Assembly (NCBI RefSeq): GCF_006539825.1 | Contig: NZ_BJNT01000022.1 | Span: 1-64,000 of the forward strand | Source: Corynebacterium variabile | GTDB lineage: Bacteria > Actinomycetota > Actinomycetes > Mycobacteriales > Mycobacteriaceae | Direction: 5' to 3' | Length of the DNA stretch: 64,000 nt | Shown here: piece by piece, positions 62,630-64,000 of the stretch | How positions within the stretch are numbered: the stretch's first letter is position 1 | Layout of the letters: each line of letters starts with the position of its first letter | The notes under the pieces: model-generated | Databases searched by the model: none | What the model was told of the DNA's origin: nothing | Seen by the model: only the letters and a program-made list of their open reading frames with translations | Position numbers and translations under genes: made by a program

Positions 62630-62657
62630 AATTTACAGGCATGACCTCGCTGTGCAA
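62630..62657 (-). promoter_or_regulatory. Candidate rpmH promoter
   Basis: TTGCAC (62657–62652) and TAAATT (62635–62630) are separated by 16 nt on the minus strand, about 240 nt upstream of rpmH. A long rpmH leader is usual. A perfect hairpin ATCACAA-CC-TTGTGAT lies just upstream at 62670–62685. Confidence 0.45.
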
Positions 62658-62685
62658 AATCTGACACGCATCACAACCTTGTGAT

Positions 62686-63016
62686 TTATCCACCGGGACA
62701 GGGGGACGGTCCGGACGCCGGTGGGGAAGACCCGGGGAAGGCTCACAGCCGGTTGGCAGACTTCTCCGTGCAGGTCAGCGTTTTATGTCACCGGGTCACA
62801 TCCGTGGAACCCACAACCTGTGGACAACTTTTTCCGCCCCCGAACCGTAAAGGTGTAGTTTAGGGGAGATCATTGCAGGTCAGAGAGTTATCCACAGTCG
62901 CCTTGGGTTTGTCCACAACGGTGGAGTAGCCTGTTGACAACGAAGCCGGAAAAGTTATCCACAGGTGTGCACAAACCTGTGGATGCGCAGGCCACACCAG
63001 TGCCGGGTTATCCACA
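62686..63016. other. oriC: Chromosomal origin oriC with DnaA boxes
   Basis: The 786-bp rpmH–dnaA intergenic region holds perfect boxes TTATCCACA at 62888–62896, 62955–62963 and 63008–63016 (+), and perfect TTGTCCACA at 62909–62917 (+) and 62819–62827 (−). A one-mismatch TTATCCACC is at 62686–62694. The region is locally AT-richer than its surroundings (62630–62690 and 62850–62960). Position between rpmH and dnaA is the standard actinobacterial oriC. Confidence 0.92.
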
Positions 63017-63177
63017 TCCCGGTGAGTTTCTTTCCGGTGAACCTCTGGTGTCCCCTGTGTATCAATATGGCGTCCGGGGCGTGTTCCACGCTCCGGGTAC
63101 TCTTGCATTCTCTGCTCTCCACTCTCCCGATCTGTTCTCCCGATCTGTACGCCCTGCAATGAAAGGACCCGCCCACG

Positions 63178-64000
63178 ATGACCACAGCCGAGGACTTTCC
63201 CACCGTCTGGGCGAACCTCGTCACACGGTGGGTCACGTCGGACGCCGCGTCCGCCGAGTTCCCCGAGGTCACACCGCGCTCCAGGTCTCTGCTCCAGCAG
63301 CTCGACCCGGTCGTCCTGGTCAACGGCATCGCCGTCCTCACCGCACCGTCGAAGTGGGTACGTACGGAAACAGAGAAGAAGCTCAGCGCACACATCAGTG
63401 AGGTCCTCGAGCGCGAGATCGGTATGCCGGTCACCCTCTCCCTCAGTGTGAAGGAGCTCGCCGCCGAGGCTCCCGCGGAGAATGCGCCGGCCGCCGCGAC
63501 AGCGAAACCGGTGGAGCCGCCGGTCCAGGCGGTCGACGCGGACGAAGCCTTCGAGGAGCCGCGCCGGTCCTCCCAGTTCGGTGATCTGCCGTCGGTTCCC
63601 CCGGGGCCCGTCCACACCCCTGATCTCTGGGAGAACATGGACGACGCCGCGTTCCCGCACCCGGAGTTCACGGAAAACACCCAGGCCAACCAGCCTGCCG
63701 TGTCCTCCGCCGCCCCCGCTACCGCGGCCTACGCGGAACCCGCCCAGGTCGCCGAGCCGGTCACCGTGACCGCCGGTGTCCCGGTAACGACCGCCGCCAC
63801 CGCGCCGGCCGCCGCCGCGACCCATGCCGACGACGAGAACCGACTCAATCCGAAGTACACCTTCGACACCTTCGTCACCGGCCCGTCGAACCAGTTCCCC
63901 GCCGCGGCCTGCCGGGCCGTCGCCGAGAACCCTGGCAAGGCCTACAATCCGCTGTTCATCTACGGTCAGCCGGGTCTGGGCAAGACCCACCTACTGCACG
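63178..64000 (+). CDS. dnaA: Chromosomal replication initiator DnaA (5' part, cut by window end)
   Basis: The first 274 residues of DnaA. Domain I is about 1–95 ([22 protein letters not shown] … [14 protein letters not shown]). A long Ala/Pro/Val-rich domain II linker follows (about 96–215), longer than in E. coli. Domain III begins with [54 protein letters not shown], whose GQPGLGKT is the Walker A motif. The window ends inside domain III, so the sensor motifs and domain IV are not seen. An AAAGGA Shine-Dalgarno lies upstream of the ATG. Confidence 0.97.
   Translation, partial: MTTAEDFPTVWANLVTRWVTSDAASAEFPEVTPRSRSLLQQLDPVVLVNGIAVLTAPSKWVRTETEKKLSAHISEVLEREIGMPVTLSLSVKELAAEAPAENAPAAATAKPVEPPVQAVDADEAFEEPRRSSQFGDLPSVPPGPVHTPDLWENMDDAAFPHPEFTENTQANQPAVSSAAPATAAYAEPAQVAEPVTVTAGVPVTTAATAPAAAATHADDENRLNPKYTFDTFVTGPSNQFPAAACRAVAENPGKAYNPLFIYGQPGLGKTHLLH

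Noticed and set aside
1..64000. tRNA, rRNA, insertion sequences or prophage genes
   Set aside because: I saw no cloverleaf-like sequence, transposase, integrase or terminal inverted repeats. A covariance-model scan (tRNAscan-SE, Infernal) would be needed to exclude small RNAs.

Overview
The window is a high-GC actinobacterial chromosome segment that runs up to the replication origin. It almost certainly comes from a Corynebacterium. The right end has the order murJ – sigM – trxB – trxC – cwlM – (GNAT) – parB – parA – rsmG – yidC – yidD – rnpA – rpmH – oriC – dnaA that is typical of Mycobacteriales. The left half carries corynebacterial neighbourhoods: a RosR-type MarR regulator divergent from a YceI gene, dnaB / rplI-ssb-rpsF / ponA / ino1 / a MalR-type MarR regulator with a universal stress protein, leuS, and a BrnFE-type (AzlCD) exporter. 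No species is assigned. dnaA is cut by the window end.

Layout. 1–300: a three-repeat CRISPR remnant without cas genes. 487–9994: glutamate decarboxylase, glutathione peroxidase, a proline-rich protein with a HicB-like N-terminus, a TetR–hydrolase pair, then an acyl-CoA synthetase divergent from a TetR–AidB-like acyl-CoA dehydrogenase operon and a second, apparently frameshifted TetR paralogue. 10–16.8 kb: DHA2 drug exporter, PspA, thioredoxin, hot-dog protein, SDR, a CrcB pair, YceI/RosR. 16.8–24.8 kb: replication, ribosome and wall genes (dnaB, rplI-ssb-rpsF, ponA) and ino1. 24.9–43.3 kb: MalR/USP, a frameshifted DUF559-type gene, leuS, SdpI-like protein, copper ATPase, ribokinase, SBF transporter, AlbA_2 protein, two Nudix hydrolases, siderophore-binding lipoprotein, AzlCD, CCA-adding enzyme. 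43.3–49.3 kb: DUF6049 protein and MurJ with a pseudokinase. 49.3–52.5 kb: an insertion between murJ and sigM holding an Xaa-Pro peptidase, an XRE regulator translationally coupled to a degenerate Fic protein, and a divergent 62-residue ORF. 52.5–64 kb: two outlying parS sites, sigM to parAB with two more parS sites, the yidC–rpmH block, oriC and dnaA.

How it fits together. The right arm couples origin firing (DnaA boxes 62.8–63.0 kb), segregation (ParA, ParB, four parS sites) and cell-wall growth (MurJ, CwlM, PonA). Thiol redox genes (SigM, TrxB, TrxC, Gpx, RosR) are scattered through the window. Many genes have a TANNNT hexamer only 6–8 nt before the start codon, which indicates leaderless transcription; I used this to choose several starts.

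The most unusual items are the XRE/pseudo-Fic operon with two palindromic operators over its own leaderless promoter, and a cluster of five perfect DnaA boxes upstream of dnaB, 44 kb from oriC. Two genes are each broken by an apparent single-base loss in a C/G tract. I found no insertion sequence, tRNA or rRNA gene in the window.
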